Shown here: one piece after another, positions 1 to 6,854 of the stretch | How the letters are laid out: the number at the start of each line of letters is the position of its first letter | Position numbering within the stretch: position 1 is the first letter of the stretch | DNA from: Patescibacteria group bacterium | Lineage (GTDB): Bacteria; Patescibacteriota; Minisyncoccia; Phycocordibacterales; UBA12079 | Assembly (NCBI GenBank): GCA_018894995.1 | Contig: JAHIOZ010000037.1 | Location: forward strand, 1-19,600 | Direction: 5' to 3' | Length of the DNA stretch: 19,600 nt | Program-made: the position numbers and the translations under genes | Notes under the pieces: model-generated | Seen by the model: the letters and a program-made list of their open reading frames with translations, nothing else | The model's database searches: none | Told to the model about the DNA's origin: nothing

Positions 1-529
1 CAACCAACCTTTTAGGATCAAAATCAAAAACAATTTTATCATTATGCCGATGACTTCTTTCAATTATAAGCTTAATTGTTTCGTCCATATCCCAATCACC
101 TTCAAGAACTCCTATCGGTTTTTTATCCTCGTAAGCAACTGTGAATTCGTGAATTGTTCCTATTCTGCCACAACCGACTATAACAGCGTCAGTCGCTCTG
201 GTTAAAAACAAATCTCTCCCAGGAAAACCGAAGCCGGTGTAAACTACCAAATCAAGATAATCTACCGGTAATTTATAAACATTTCTGTGCTCATATTCAC
301 TGGAAGCTGGTGAAAAACCGATGGAAATTCCCCCCTCATCTTTTGCACCCTTAGCTGCTTGAAGCGGAAAACCTGTTGTTGCCCCAGTTACTAAAATAGC
401 ATCGTGTCGTGCGATTTCTCTTCCCAACTCTTCCGCTTTTTCAAATGAATTTAAACCGCAGTGCCCTGTTTCAGCAGCACCAGAAACACACAATTTAATT
501 TTGAAATGACTGTTTTCTTTTATTTGCAT
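1..529 (-). CDS. Partial LOG/SLOG-type Rossmann protein (lysine decarboxylase-like family)
   Basis: The reading frame opens at an ATG at 527-529 and runs without a stop off the left edge, giving 176 residues of the N-terminal part. The translation has an opening strand with CVSGAAETGHCG, then a strand ILVTGATTGFP followed by a helix, and VIVGCGRIGTIHEF at about residues 121-134. This last segment corresponds to the GGG-x-GT-x-x-E nucleotide/phosphoribose-binding motif of the LOG/TIGR00725-like SLOG families. In this copy one glycine of the motif is cysteine. Members bind or cleave nucleotide-related ligands, and the substrate here cannot be told. It lies downstream of the beta-CASP gene on the same strand with an 82-base gap. 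No Shine-Dalgarno site precedes it. The family assignment is from motif reading only, and the missing C-terminus could change it. Confidence 0.6.
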   Translation of the reverse strand, partial: MQIKENSHFKIKLCVSGAAETGHCGLNSFEKAEELGREIARHDAILVTGATTGFPLQAAKGAKDEGGISIGFSPASSEYEHRNVYKLPVDYLDLVVYTGFGFPGRDLFLTRATDAVIVGCGRIGTIHEFTVAYEDKKPIGVLEGDWDMDETIKLIIERSHRHNDKIVFDFDPKRLV

Positions 530-611
530 AATATTTTTTATGAGTAAACCTCAGATTATTTATAATAATAACATTTTATTTTAAAATATTTATCCACTTT
601 TACACTCTGAG

Positions 612-1934
612 TTAAAACTCCAACTCAAAACTTTCACCTCTTTTTGGAGCGGTTGAATTTACTCCCAAGTAATCTCTCAATTTATTCATCAAAAATTCAG
701 AAGATTTTTCTTCACCTATAACTACAAAAACTTTTTCTAACCCATCTTTCAAGTCATCAACAAATTTAAACAAATGATTATGGTCAGCATGAGAAGAATA
801 ACCGTCAATCGTTTCAATTTGAATATTAATAGGCATTTTTTTTTCATTTATAACAATAAAATCTTCTTCTTCCTGCAATTTCCTCCCCAGACTTCCAATA
901 ATTTGATAGTCAGGAATAATAATGGAGCTATTAGGATCTGAAATATATTTCTCAACATAAGTGTCTATTTTTTTCTTATCCGAAACACCTACTCCTCCAA
1001 TAATAATTTTAGGTCCTTCAATTTTACCCAAATCATCCCCGTTTTTCACAAATTTAAGACCTTCAAAATTATTCACAAAATTTCCCAAGCTGTTGCAAGA
1101 CCCATATTCCTCACATTTAAATATTTTTTCATAAATACCGATGGATTTTTCCACCAAAAGAGAATCAACAAAAACCGGAATTTTTGGAATTTTTCCAGAC
1201 CCCATCAAACTGTAAATTTCTCGCAAAAGAAGATAAATTTTATCTATTGAAGAGACGGGGATTAAAACATTTCCTTCTCTTTTTATTGTAGTTTCAATAA
1301 TATCTTCCACATATTCTTGCACACTATCAGTTAATTTATGAATCTTATCTCCATAGACACTTTCAATCACAAGATATTTAATTTTCTTATTTTCTTCTAT
1401 TCCACTGAGTTCTTTTGTAAAAGAACTTCCAACAGAATTAGCAAAAATTAAACTATTATTATTGTAAGAAAAATCAAAAAACGAGGATCCCAAAATATGC
1501 CCCGCATCATACATCTTCACAGTTAAACCATCATTCAAATCAATAATCTCTCCATAAGAAATTGTTTTCCACAAACTCATTATTTGTTTTACTTCTTCTT
1601 CCTCAAAAGAAAAACCACAAGCTCCCAAACAATCAGTAAGCATAAGTTCTGAAAGAAATTTAGTTTCTTGGGTAGAATAAATTGTCCCTTTAAAACCCTC
1701 TTTTATCAATTTCGGGATTCTCCCCATATGTTCCATCTGGGCATGACTGACAAAAAGAAAATCTATTTCTGATGGATTATAAGGTAGGGGCTTATCATTA
1801 TCTTCGTGTTTTGTAAAAGAACCTATATCAACCAAAATCTTTTTTCCAACTCCCTCCAACATAAAATTAACACCCGTTACAAAACCGGCTCCTCCCCAAA
1901 ATGTTAATTTGAATTTTTCTGTTTGATTTTTCAT
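612..1934 (-). CDS. Beta-CASP metallo-beta-lactamase family protein, probably catalytically impaired
   Basis: This 440-aa protein has the length and layout of bacterial/archaeal beta-CASP RNA nucleases (RNase J/CPSF-like, TTHA0252-like). An MBL core is split by a beta-CASP domain at about residues 190-380. Recognisable landmarks are H64, the AGHILGS segment with H146, E191 in IESVYGD and H382 in SSHAD. Key metal ligands are changed. The HxHxDH motif reads H-A-Q-M-E-H (64-69), the SGD segment holding a metal aspartate reads A-N-S (165-167), and the C-terminal VHGE reads VIGE (405-408). The GSGM substrate-loop motif is also lost (GGVGVSD, 313-319). A fold-retaining RNA-binding or regulatory role is inferred. 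It follows the small membrane protein at 1967 by 32 bases and may be co-transcribed. The family is secure; loss of activity is a prediction. Confidence 0.85.
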   Translation of the reverse strand: MKNQTEKFKLTFWGGAGFVTGVNFMLEGVGKKILVDIGSFTKHEDNDKPLPYNPSEIDFLFVSHAQMEHMGRIPKLIKEGFKGTIYSTQETKFLSELMLTDCLGACGFSFEEEEVKQIMSLWKTISYGEIIDLNDGLTVKMYDAGHILGSSFFDFSYNNNSLIFANSVGSSFTKELSGIEENKKIKYLVIESVYGDKIHKLTDSVQEYVEDIIETTIKREGNVLIPVSSIDKIYLLLREIYSLMGSGKIPKIPVFVDSLLVEKSIGIYEKIFKCEEYGSCNSLGNFVNNFEGLKFVKNGDDLGKIEGPKIIIGGVGVSDKKKIDTYVEKYISDPNSSIIIPDYQIIGSLGRKLQEEEDFIVINEKKMPINIQIETIDGYSSHADHNHLFKFVDDLKDGLEKVFVVIGEEKSSEFLMNKLRDYLGVNSTAPKRGESFELEF

Positions 1935-1966
1935 TAATTTTTTATTTAATTATCTAATATTTTACC

Positions 1967-2389
1967 TTATTGACCCGATAAATCATAATCCTGTTTTTTA
2001 ATCAAACCGAAAAATTTTTTGTTTGTAACCAGTAGCCATAATGTAACAGTCAAAGAACCAATGACATCCATAATCAAATCACCCACAGTATCAGCTACAT
2101 AATTGTTTGAAAAAGAAATTTCTATCATGAATTCAAAAACCTCCCAACCAATTCCCACAGCAAAAATAGAAACCAAAGAGATAAGAAAAACATTGAATAA
2201 ATTTTTTCTAAAATCTTTAACGAAACCGGAAAAATAAAAAAACCACAAAGCAGTCAAAGAAACCCAGAAACCGCCAAGAAAATGCATTAAAATATCAAAC
2301 CACCAAAACTTCCAGTATAAAAAGTTATCAATGGCAATATGATTTAAAAAAGCGATGACTACTATTAAAATTAAAATTAAATATTTCAT
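1967..2389 (-). CDS. Small integral membrane protein, DUF2238/YjdF- or VanZ-like
   Basis: This is a 140-aa hydrophobic protein with about four membrane segments, near residues 2-18, 32-54, 65-85 and 103-122. It starts at the membrane, and the C-terminal tail is charged and lysine-rich. Polar residues inside the segments (HFLGGF at 36-41, WEVFEF at 83-88, and DTVGDLIMDVIG at 100-111) match the pattern of DUF2238/YjdF-like and VanZ-like small membrane proteins. The function of those families is poorly defined. It is the first gene of a possible pair with the beta-CASP gene. A TATAAT box lies only 4 nt before the ATG and no Shine-Dalgarno site is seen, so the exact start is uncertain. Being a real gene is likely; the family label is tentative. 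Confidence 0.65.
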   Translation of the reverse strand: MKYLILILIVVIAFLNHIAIDNFLYWKFWWFDILMHFLGGFWVSLTALWFFYFSGFVKDFRKNLFNVFLISLVSIFAVGIGWEVFEFMIEISFSNNYVADTVGDLIMDVIGSLTVTLWLLVTNKKFFGLIKKQDYDLSGQ

Positions 2390-2482
2390 ATCAATTATAA
2401 TTAACTCTTGGAAATTTTTCTTTATTATTTACGATGCTTTTTTTCTTCCAGAAAAAAGTATCGTAATCGATAATTCTATCAT

Positions 2483-2574
2483 CGTCTTTGCGAGCATGAC
2501 ACCATTTTTTAGTTTTTTGAAAAACAAAGTTTTTCAAAAAACTAAAAAATGGTGTCATGCGTGGCAATCCAGAC
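2483..2574 (+). repeat. REP-like element with 65-bp internal palindrome
   Basis: A conserved frame, CGTCTTTGCGAG (2483-2494) and GTGGCAATCCAGAC (2561-2574), encloses a perfect inverted repeat. Its arms are 31 nt (2495-2525 and 2529-2559) with an AAA spacer at 2526-2528. The same frame with different inner palindromes occurs at 16801-17067 and 19432-19600. TTGCGAG...CAATCC frames are a known style of bacterial REP/palindromic repeat. The long variable inner palindrome is less usual. It lies in a non-coding stretch. Confidence 0.85.
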
Positions 2575-2635
2575 TAACTATTCAATAATCGATCAGATGA
2601 TACAAACAAATTATACCCTAATCCAACACTTATAC

Positions 2636-2669
2636 AAAAAAAGAAACCGGCTCCGTTTTGGAGCTGGTT
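2636..2669 (-). terminator. Rho-independent terminator of the candidate ncRNA
   Basis: Stem arms 2645-2654 and 2660-2669 (one G-T pair) with a 5-nt loop are followed on the minus strand by an uninterrupted run of T before 2636. No protein gene ends here, which supports a separate RNA transcript. Confidence 0.8.
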
Positions 2670-2799
2670 CCTATATCGAGTTGTTTGCACATTCCTAGTC
2701 AAAAATTAACTTGGGTACGTTCTGAGATTACATCTGATGATGTAATACTACGCGAACTCCCTTTGAATGTGTTAGCTAGAAATATTCCCAAACAACTCT
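2636..2799 (-). ncRNA. Candidate structured ncRNA, 6S-like rod fold
   Basis: On the minus strand a TATAAT box (2806-2811) would start transcription near 2799. The RNA then begins GAGTTGTTTG, which pairs perfectly with CAAACAACTC about 110 nt later (2789-2798 with 2678-2687). Inside, further helices can be drawn: ATTTCTAG with CTAGGAAT, GGG/GTTC with GAAC/CCC, and an apical ATTACATC-ATCA-GATGTAAT hairpin. Together they give a long rod with internal loops. A GC-rich hairpin with a T-run ends it. The architecture (about 164 nt, paired ends, interrupted rod, own terminator) resembles 6S RNA, but no sequence signature proves it. No protein reading frame of note lies here. Confidence 0.5.
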
Positions 2800-2805
2800 A
2801 CCATA

Positions 2806-2811
2806 ATTATA
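2806..2811 (-). promoter_or_regulatory. -10 box of the candidate ncRNA
   Basis: This is a perfect TATAAT on the minus strand, 6-7 nt before the paired 5' end of the RNA. A weak -35 (ATTGCG or TTGCGA, spacer 15-16) falls inside the stem of the preceding terminator. Confidence 0.5.
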
Positions 2812-2820
2812 CACTTTTAA

Positions 2821-2851
2821 AAAATCTCGCAATACTTGATTGCGAGATTTT
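2821..2851 (-). terminator. Terminator after ndk (symmetrical, may act both ways)
   Basis: A 12-bp perfect stem (2821-2832 with 2840-2851) has a 7-nt loop. T-runs follow on both strands. It begins 38 bases after the ndk stop and separates ndk from the ncRNA. Confidence 0.85.
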
Positions 2852-2889
2852 TTTGTTTTGTTATTTAATAGCATTTTAAATTCTTAAAA

Positions 2890-3495
2890 TTACTCAAAAA
2901 TACCATCAATGTTTACATCATAAATGATTTGCTCTTGAATAAGCCTGTAACTAATCAATTCATCCTCATTAAACCAATGTTTGATTTCGTTTTCCGCTTC
3001 TTCCGGCGAACCTGAAGCGTGAATTAAATTTCTCACAGCTCTGCCGTCTGTATCAGCCATTTGATAAGAATCCAAAACAAAATCACCTCTGATTGTTCCC
3101 ACATCTGAAGTAAGAGGTTCTGTTCCTCCAACAATTTTTCTTGAAATTTTAACAGCATGAGCTCCTTGCCAAACCATAACCACAACCGGTCCACTAGTCA
3201 TATACTTTTTGAGTGTTTCCAAAATAATTGCAGTAATTTTCAAAGGGTCTTCGGAGGGAGGTTGTTGCCCTTTCTTTTTGTAACTTTCAATAGTTTTTTC
3301 TCCAGTAATTCTTCTCCATTCAGGATCAAGTGTATAATGTTTTTCAATTTGTTCTTTATTAGGTGTTGCCATTTTCATAGCCACTAATTTAAGACCTAAT
3401 CTTTCATAACGCTTGATAATTTCTCCAACTAAAGATCTTTGAACGCCATCAGGCTTCACAATAACTAAGGTTCTTTCTTTATTAAGATGTTCCAT
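2890..3495 (-). CDS. ndk: Nucleoside diphosphate kinase, long form
   Basis: This enzyme transfers the gamma phosphate from ATP to other (d)NDPs through a phosphohistidine. Visible landmarks are the N-terminal TLVIVKPDGVQR (K14), TIRGDF (R136) and NLIHASGSPEEAENEI with the catalytic His159. The usual bacterial protein is about 140-155 aa; this one is 201 aa. The extra length is mostly an insertion at about residues 55-95, between the KPDG strand and the strand that normally follows, plus a longer C-terminal tail. Catalytic residues are intact, so activity is expected. It is a single gene with its own terminator downstream. A plausible promoter (TTGTTT, 16-bp spacer, TAATAT at 3540-3567) lies upstream, with about 44 nt of leader. 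Confidence 0.95.
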   Translation of the reverse strand: MEHLNKERTLVIVKPDGVQRSLVGEIIKRYERLGLKLVAMKMATPNKEQIEKHYTLDPEWRRITGEKTIESYKKKGQQPPSEDPLKITAIILETLKKYMTSGPVVVMVWQGAHAVKISRKIVGGTEPLTSDVGTIRGDFVLDSYQMADTDGRAVRNLIHASGSPEEAENEIKHWFNEDELISYRLIQEQIIYDVNIDGIFE

Positions 3496-3539
3496 ATTTT
3501 TAAAAAATTAAACTGATAATCTTGTTTTTGATAAAAGTA

Positions 3540-3567
3540 ATATTAACATAATATTCATATAAAACAA
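3540..3567 (-). promoter_or_regulatory. Candidate ndk promoter
   Basis: On the minus strand, TTGTTT (3562-3567) and TAATAT (3540-3545) have a 16-bp spacer. The match is modest in a very AT-rich region. Confidence 0.35.
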
Positions 3568-3582
3568 TTAGATGAATTTTCC

Positions 3583-3739
3583 GCATTAAGGGTACGATAG
3601 GTTTCTTAATGCGACACACTTAACAACAAAGTAAGCCTGGACTCGAGTCATACAAAAGACAAAACTTTTCGTCGACGAATTTTAGCTCCCTAAACCAAAA
3701 CTTCATTTTGGTCGGGCGAACAATTTTGAAAAAATTGTT
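3583..3739. repeat. Hairpin cluster between ndk and the methyltransferase gene
   Basis: This non-coding stretch holds several small inverted repeats. GCATTAAG pairs with CTTAATGC, TTCGTCGACGAA is palindromic, CCAAAA pairs with TTTTGG, and a 9-bp stem with a GAA loop lies at 3719-3739. No reading frame or RNA family was recognised. It is likely decayed repeat sequence, and part may terminate transcription. Confidence 0.4.
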
Positions 3740-3760
3740 TTAGCCATCAAAATTTGTCAC

Positions 3761-4498
3761 TTAATACTTACTACTCAATACAACAAGCCAAAATTTTCTT
3801 TTAAAAACTTTGTTCCCCACCGTTGAATAACTTTCAGTTTTTTCCATTTTCAATATTTCAAAATATTTTGAATAAGTCTCAACAAAATCTTCTTTTGAAA
3901 AAACTCTTTCTATCAAACCGGTATCGGGCATTATGTAAGTATCCTTTTCTTTCCCCGGATTATTCTTCAAAAGAAATTTAGCATTTTTATCTCCGTCCTT
4001 GCACAAAGCTCTGACGAAAAAAATCCCATTACCCGAACCTGTTAAAGTTTTATCGATATCTTTTTTTAAAATTCTCTTAACTTCCGAAAGATAAATTTCT
4101 CTTTCTTTCTCATTTAAAGAATTAGACGAGGTGGTATCAACAACCAAATCAAAACTTTCACCAGCAAAAGGATATTTATCACCAATGCTTTGTTTAATGT
4201 ATTTAACCTTAACTCCTAATTTCTTCGCTCTGTTTTCCGCCAGTCTTATGGCTGTTTCGGAAATTTCTATCCCAGTTATTTGAGCACCTTTTTGTGCCAA
4301 ATAATTAGAATTCCTACCCGTCCCCGAACCCAAATCCAACACCTTTAAACCGTCAAAATCCACAGTAACCGGATTGCTGTGGATTTTAATTTCTTTTTTG
4401 AGATATTTCAAAAATCTAAGAAAAAAAGCCTGCGGTTTATCATACCTCGTCACCAACTTTGGATTCCTGTATTCTTTTTCCCAAACACTTTTCTGCAT
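3761..4498 (-). CDS. Class I SAM-dependent methyltransferase
   Basis: This 245-aa protein has a Rossmann methyltransferase core. Motif I is LKVLDLGSGTGRNSNYLAQKG (residues 51-71), which binds SAM. Next come the acidic strand end GIEIS (E78, ribose hydroxyls), then FDLVVDTTSSNSL (117-128) as motif IV and an EVKRIL helix as in methyltransferase-11/25 proteins. The substrate cannot be read. Threonine/serine residues replace the common DPPY/NPPY signature, so a nucleic-acid base N-methylase is unlikely and a small-molecule or lipid target is more likely. The N-terminus (WEKEYRNPK) is also typical of this group. It stands between intergenic hairpins and starts at an ATG with TAATAT 7 nt upstream, consistent with a leaderless message. 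Confidence 0.85.
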   Translation of the reverse strand: MQKSVWEKEYRNPKLVTRYDKPQAFFLRFLKYLKKEIKIHSNPVTVDFDGLKVLDLGSGTGRNSNYLAQKGAQITGIEISETAIRLAENRAKKLGVKVKYIKQSIGDKYPFAGESFDLVVDTTSSNSLNEKEREIYLSEVKRILKKDIDKTLTGSGNGIFFVRALCKDGDKNAKFLLKNNPGKEKDTYIMPDTGLIERVFSKEDFVETYSKYFEILKMEKTESYSTVGNKVFKRKFWLVVLSSKY

Positions 4499-4526
4499 AT
4501 TAAATATATTATATACTAAAAAACTT

Positions 4527-4562
4527 ACTACACTAAAATAGCGGTCGTTATTTTAATGTAGT
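4527..4562. repeat. 36-bp palindrome, copy 1 (downstream of the Cas2/PaaX-like gene)
   Basis: Arms of 17 nt flank a 2-nt GT centre, with core GCG-GT-CGT. It matches the copy at 5161-5196 except for two bases in the right arm, which leave two imperfect pairs. It begins 15 bases after the stop of the 4577 gene. Confidence 0.8.
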
Positions 4563-4576
4563 ACATAAAACAAAGT

Positions 4577-5131
4577 TTATAAACCAAAAATTTCTTTTAA
4601 CCATTTATCATTCTCTAACTTATCAACAGTCATATATAAAATATCTTTCCCGACAAACAAACTGGATTTCAACATGATTATTAATTCTTCACAGTTATAC
4701 GGAAATATCCAGACACTGTTTTGCAATCTTACAAAACCTAATCTTATTAATGTGCTTCTTAGTATATCTCTTGTTCCTCTTCTTTTTTCTTTTATATCAA
4801 AAATAACAATTCTCCACTTTTTATCCCATTTTTTTGGTTTTTTTATTTCTAGATCTCCTAATTCATACTTTAACAATTCTCTTTCTCCTTTTTCTGTTAA
4901 TTTAATAAATTTACCCTTTGAGGTTGTTTCGAATTTTATTAAACCTTTGTTTAATAATTTACCAATAGAAGTTTCTACATATTTCTTCCTATTATATTTT
5001 TTATCACCAGAAAATTGTCTTGCAACCTGAAAAATATTTGGTGCCAAAACAGCAACACCTATAATCCCAACAGTTGCTACTGTCGATAGAATAATTTTTT
5101 GCAAAGGAATTTTATTTATTTTCTTTTTCAT
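4577..5131 (-). CDS. PaaX/Cas2-like protein with N-terminal membrane helix and winged helix
   Basis: This 184-aa protein has three parts. A hydrophobic helix lies at residues 12-34 (IILSTVATVGIIGVAVLAPN). A winged-helix-like region follows at about 46-92, containing LLNKGLIKF and LTEKGERELLKYELGDL. The C-terminal domain at 104-184 is a Cas2/PaaX-C ferredoxin fold: WRIVIFDI with D112 in the position of the Cas2 aspartate, then RDILRSTLIRLGFVRLQNSVWIFPY. Proteins like this are often labelled Cas2 in CPR genomes. No cas1, other cas gene or array is nearby, so a CRISPR role is not supported. A regulator or nuclease of unknown target is more likely. It is bracketed by two nearly identical 36-bp palindromes, and its first 110 residues resemble the N-terminus of the comEC product at 9039-10817. 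No SD is present; TAAAAT lies 8 nt before the ATG. Confidence 0.75.
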   Translation of the reverse strand: MKKKINKIPLQKIILSTVATVGIIGVAVLAPNIFQVARQFSGDKKYNRKKYVETSIGKLLNKGLIKFETTSKGKFIKLTEKGERELLKYELGDLEIKKPKKWDKKWRIVIFDIKEKRRGTRDILRSTLIRLGFVRLQNSVWIFPYNCEELIIMLKSSLFVGKDILYMTVDKLENDKWLKEIFGL

Positions 5132-5160
5132 ATTTTTGCATTTTAATTTTAATTTTAATT

Positions 5161-5196
5161 ACTACACTAAAATAGCGGTCGCTATTTTAGTGTAGT
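5161..5196. repeat. 36-bp palindrome, copy 2 (upstream of the Cas2/PaaX-like gene)
   Basis: Perfect 17-nt arms (5161-5177 and 5180-5196) flank a GT centre, with core GCGGTCGC. It lies 29 bases before the ATG of the minus-strand gene and 10 bases after the map stop. It could be an operator for the adjacent winged-helix protein, the end of a mobile unit, or a transcript-end hairpin. No T-run follows it. Confidence 0.85.
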
Positions 5197-5206
5197 GAAA
5201 TTTTAA

Positions 5207-5971
5207 TTAAAACTTAGTTAGGATTTCACTTCCATTTTCTGTTATAAGAACTGTGTGTTCAAAATGAGAGCTTCTTTTTCCGTCGGCGGTTTTAAAAGTA
5301 TGACCGTCTTCAGCAAGAATAATATTTTTTGTCCCCTCATTCAACATCGGCTCAAGAGCCAAAACCATTCCGACTTCCAACTTTTCTCCTTTTCCTTTCC
5401 TGCCGATATTGGAAATAAAAGGCTCATCGTGGACTTTTCTTCCCACTCCGTGACCGCCCAATTCATCAACCACGCCAAAACCGGAATGTTTGGCTGTGTT
5501 GAATATTGCGTAACCGATATCGCCAACTCTGTTACCGGCTCGAGTTTCGTCAATCCCCGCTTGCAAAGCTTTTTTTGTCATTTCCATCAATTGTTGTGCT
5601 TTTTCATCAATTTTCCCTATCCCAACAGTCACCGCCATATCAGTAAACAACCCTTTATGATTTAAACCCAAATCCAAACCAACAATATCGCCCTCTTTTA
5701 AAACTCGCCCGTTACCGGAAGAAATTCCATGAACAATTTCGTCATTAACAGAAACACACAAAGAAGCCGGGTAAGGAAAATCCGCCCCGTAAGGTTTATA
5801 ATTCAAAAAAGCAGGCTTATCACCCTCTTCTGAAATAAGTTTTTCAGCATAATCGTTTAATTCGGAAACCTTTGTTCCCTCCACCGCTTTTTTTGCAACT
5901 TTATCAAGAATAATAGCCAATCTCCTCCCCCCTTCTCTCAATATTTCAAGTTCTTCTTGTATGTATTTCAT
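5207..5971 (-). CDS. map: Type I methionine aminopeptidase
   Basis: This enzyme removes the initiator methionine from nascent proteins. The 254-aa length is standard for the single-domain bacterial type. All five metal ligands are visible: D100 and D111 (in VGLDLGLNHKGLFTDMAV), H174 (GGHGVGRKVHDEP), E207 (ALEPML) and E238 (HFEHTVL). H81 in VNDEIVHGI and H181 are the usual substrate-site histidines. It lies downstream of adk in the same direction, echoing the common adk-map pairing, but a 199-base repeat-filled gap and its own -10 box suggest separate transcription. The ATG is preceded by TATAAT at only 6 nt, fitting a leaderless mRNA. Confidence 0.97.
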   Translation of the reverse strand: MKYIQEELEILREGGRRLAIILDKVAKKAVEGTKVSELNDYAEKLISEEGDKPAFLNYKPYGADFPYPASLCVSVNDEIVHGISSGNGRVLKEGDIVGLDLGLNHKGLFTDMAVTVGIGKIDEKAQQLMEMTKKALQAGIDETRAGNRVGDIGYAIFNTAKHSGFGVVDELGGHGVGRKVHDEPFISNIGRKGKGEKLEVGMVLALEPMLNEGTKNIILAEDGHTFKTADGKRSSHFEHTVLITENGSEILTKF

Positions 5972-5977
5972 TCTTTG

Positions 5978-5983
5978 ATTATA
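5978..5983 (-). promoter_or_regulatory. map -10 box, leaderless type
   Basis: TATAAT on the minus strand ends 6 nt before the map ATG. Transcription would start at or within a base or two of the start codon. Confidence 0.6.
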
Positions 5984-5995
5984 CCTTAAAAATGC

Positions 5996-6135
5996 AAAAT
6001 TAAAATCTCAAAATGAAAAAAGACGATGTAAAATTAAAAATGAAACGACGACGAAAAGCAAAGCTTTTCGTCGTCATCACCGTCGTCTAATTTTTCATTT
6101 TGAAGTGCTATTTTGCATTTTGAGATTTTAATTTT
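5996..6135. repeat. Composite inverted repeat between map and adk
   Basis: A perfect 20-bp inverted repeat (5996-6015 with 6116-6135, AAAATTAAAATCTCAAAATG) encloses a second, imperfect one. At its centre is a 13-bp hairpin with an AAA loop (6047-6059 with 6063-6075) containing CGACGAAAAGC. Related AT-rich words and the same hairpin core recur at 17084-17160. It looks like a small MITE-like or REP-like element. Confidence 0.65.
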
Positions 6136-6170
6136 TAATTTTCTACCATATCTAAAAAATGAGTACCAAG

Positions 6171-6761
6171 TTACAATTGAATCTTCTCTATAATCTCTGC
6201 CTGCACTTGTTCTATCGTCTGTTCCCCATTTATATCAACAAAATTATAAAGCGGATCATTTTTTAAATATTCAATGGCCGGGATCACATCTTTATCAAAC
6301 CAATCCAATCTTTTTTTAATTTGCTCGGCATCATCGTCTGACCTGCCTCTCCCCAACAATCTTTCAGTTGACCATTCGCGAGAGACATTCATATAAACGA
6401 CAGTTGGGTTTTTTCTTTGATAAAATTTAATTGCCGAATTAAGAACTTCCGCTTCGTTCAAACGGCGAGGTGTTCCGTCAAAAATAAGATGTTCGTTTCC
6501 GTTCATATCTTTAACCAAATCTTTTCCCCAAAGATAAATCACCAAAAATTCCGGTTGCAAACCTCCGTTATCAACAATTTCTTTTGACAATTTGTGAGTG
6601 TAAGAATCTTCTTTCCAAAATTCTCTCAAATCACCGCCGGTGCTGACATAATTAATCCCGATGTCAGGATTTTTCTCTTTTAATTTCTCCGATAATAAAT
6701 CAATTTGCGTCCCCTTTCCGCAACCCGAACGCCCGATGAATATGTAAGTTTTTTGTTCCAT
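6171..6761 (-). CDS. adk: Adenylate kinase family protein
   Basis: This is a 196-aa P-loop kinase. The Walker A motif is IFIGRSGCGKGTQ (residues 7-19). It is followed by a NMP-binding region with STGGDLREFW, a FDGTPRRLNEAEVL segment (canonical DGFPR, here with T for F) and RLLGRGRSDDDAEQIKKRL as the arginine/aspartate part of the lid side. The lid is the short, zinc-free type. It equilibrates ATP + AMP with 2 ADP. It is transcribed away from the flavoprotein gene at 6871, with divergent promoters between them. The unusual DGTPR leaves some doubt between adenylate kinase and a related NMP kinase, but the overall pattern favours adenylate kinase. Confidence 0.85.
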   Translation of the reverse strand: MEQKTYIFIGRSGCGKGTQIDLLSEKLKEKNPDIGINYVSTGGDLREFWKEDSYTHKLSKEIVDNGGLQPEFLVIYLWGKDLVKDMNGNEHLIFDGTPRRLNEAEVLNSAIKFYQRKNPTVVYMNVSREWSTERLLGRGRSDDDAEQIKKRLDWFDKDVIPAIEYLKNDPLYNFVDINGEQTIEQVQAEIIEKIQL

Positions 6762-6770
6762 AATATTCCC

Positions 6771-6799
6771 AGTATAGAGTAGCGGATAACAAGTAGCAA
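6771..6799 (-). promoter_or_regulatory. adk promoter
   Basis: On the minus strand, TTGCTA (6794-6799), a 17-bp spacer and TATACT (6771-6776) precede the ATG by 9 nt. The leader would be only a few bases. Confidence 0.6.
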
Positions 6800-6854
6800 G
6801 TTTAAATGTGGAAATATTAAAAAATGTTTTTTGCTATCATAATTCAACCCTCAA

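Noticed and set aside
2355..2588. 77-codon plus-strand reading frame
   Set aside because: It begins inside the membrane protein gene on the other strand and ends in the 65-bp palindrome. Its composition is that of translated AT-rich non-coding DNA.
2658..2879. 73-codon plus-strand reading frame
   Set aside because: It runs antisense through the candidate ncRNA and across a terminator hairpin. It has no start signals.
4527..5196. CRISPR-Cas locus (Cas2-like gene next to 36-bp palindromic repeats)
   Set aside because: The repeats are single copies on each side of the gene, not an array with spacers, and no cas1 or other cas gene is in the window. The protein is built like PaaX (winged helix plus Cas2 fold).
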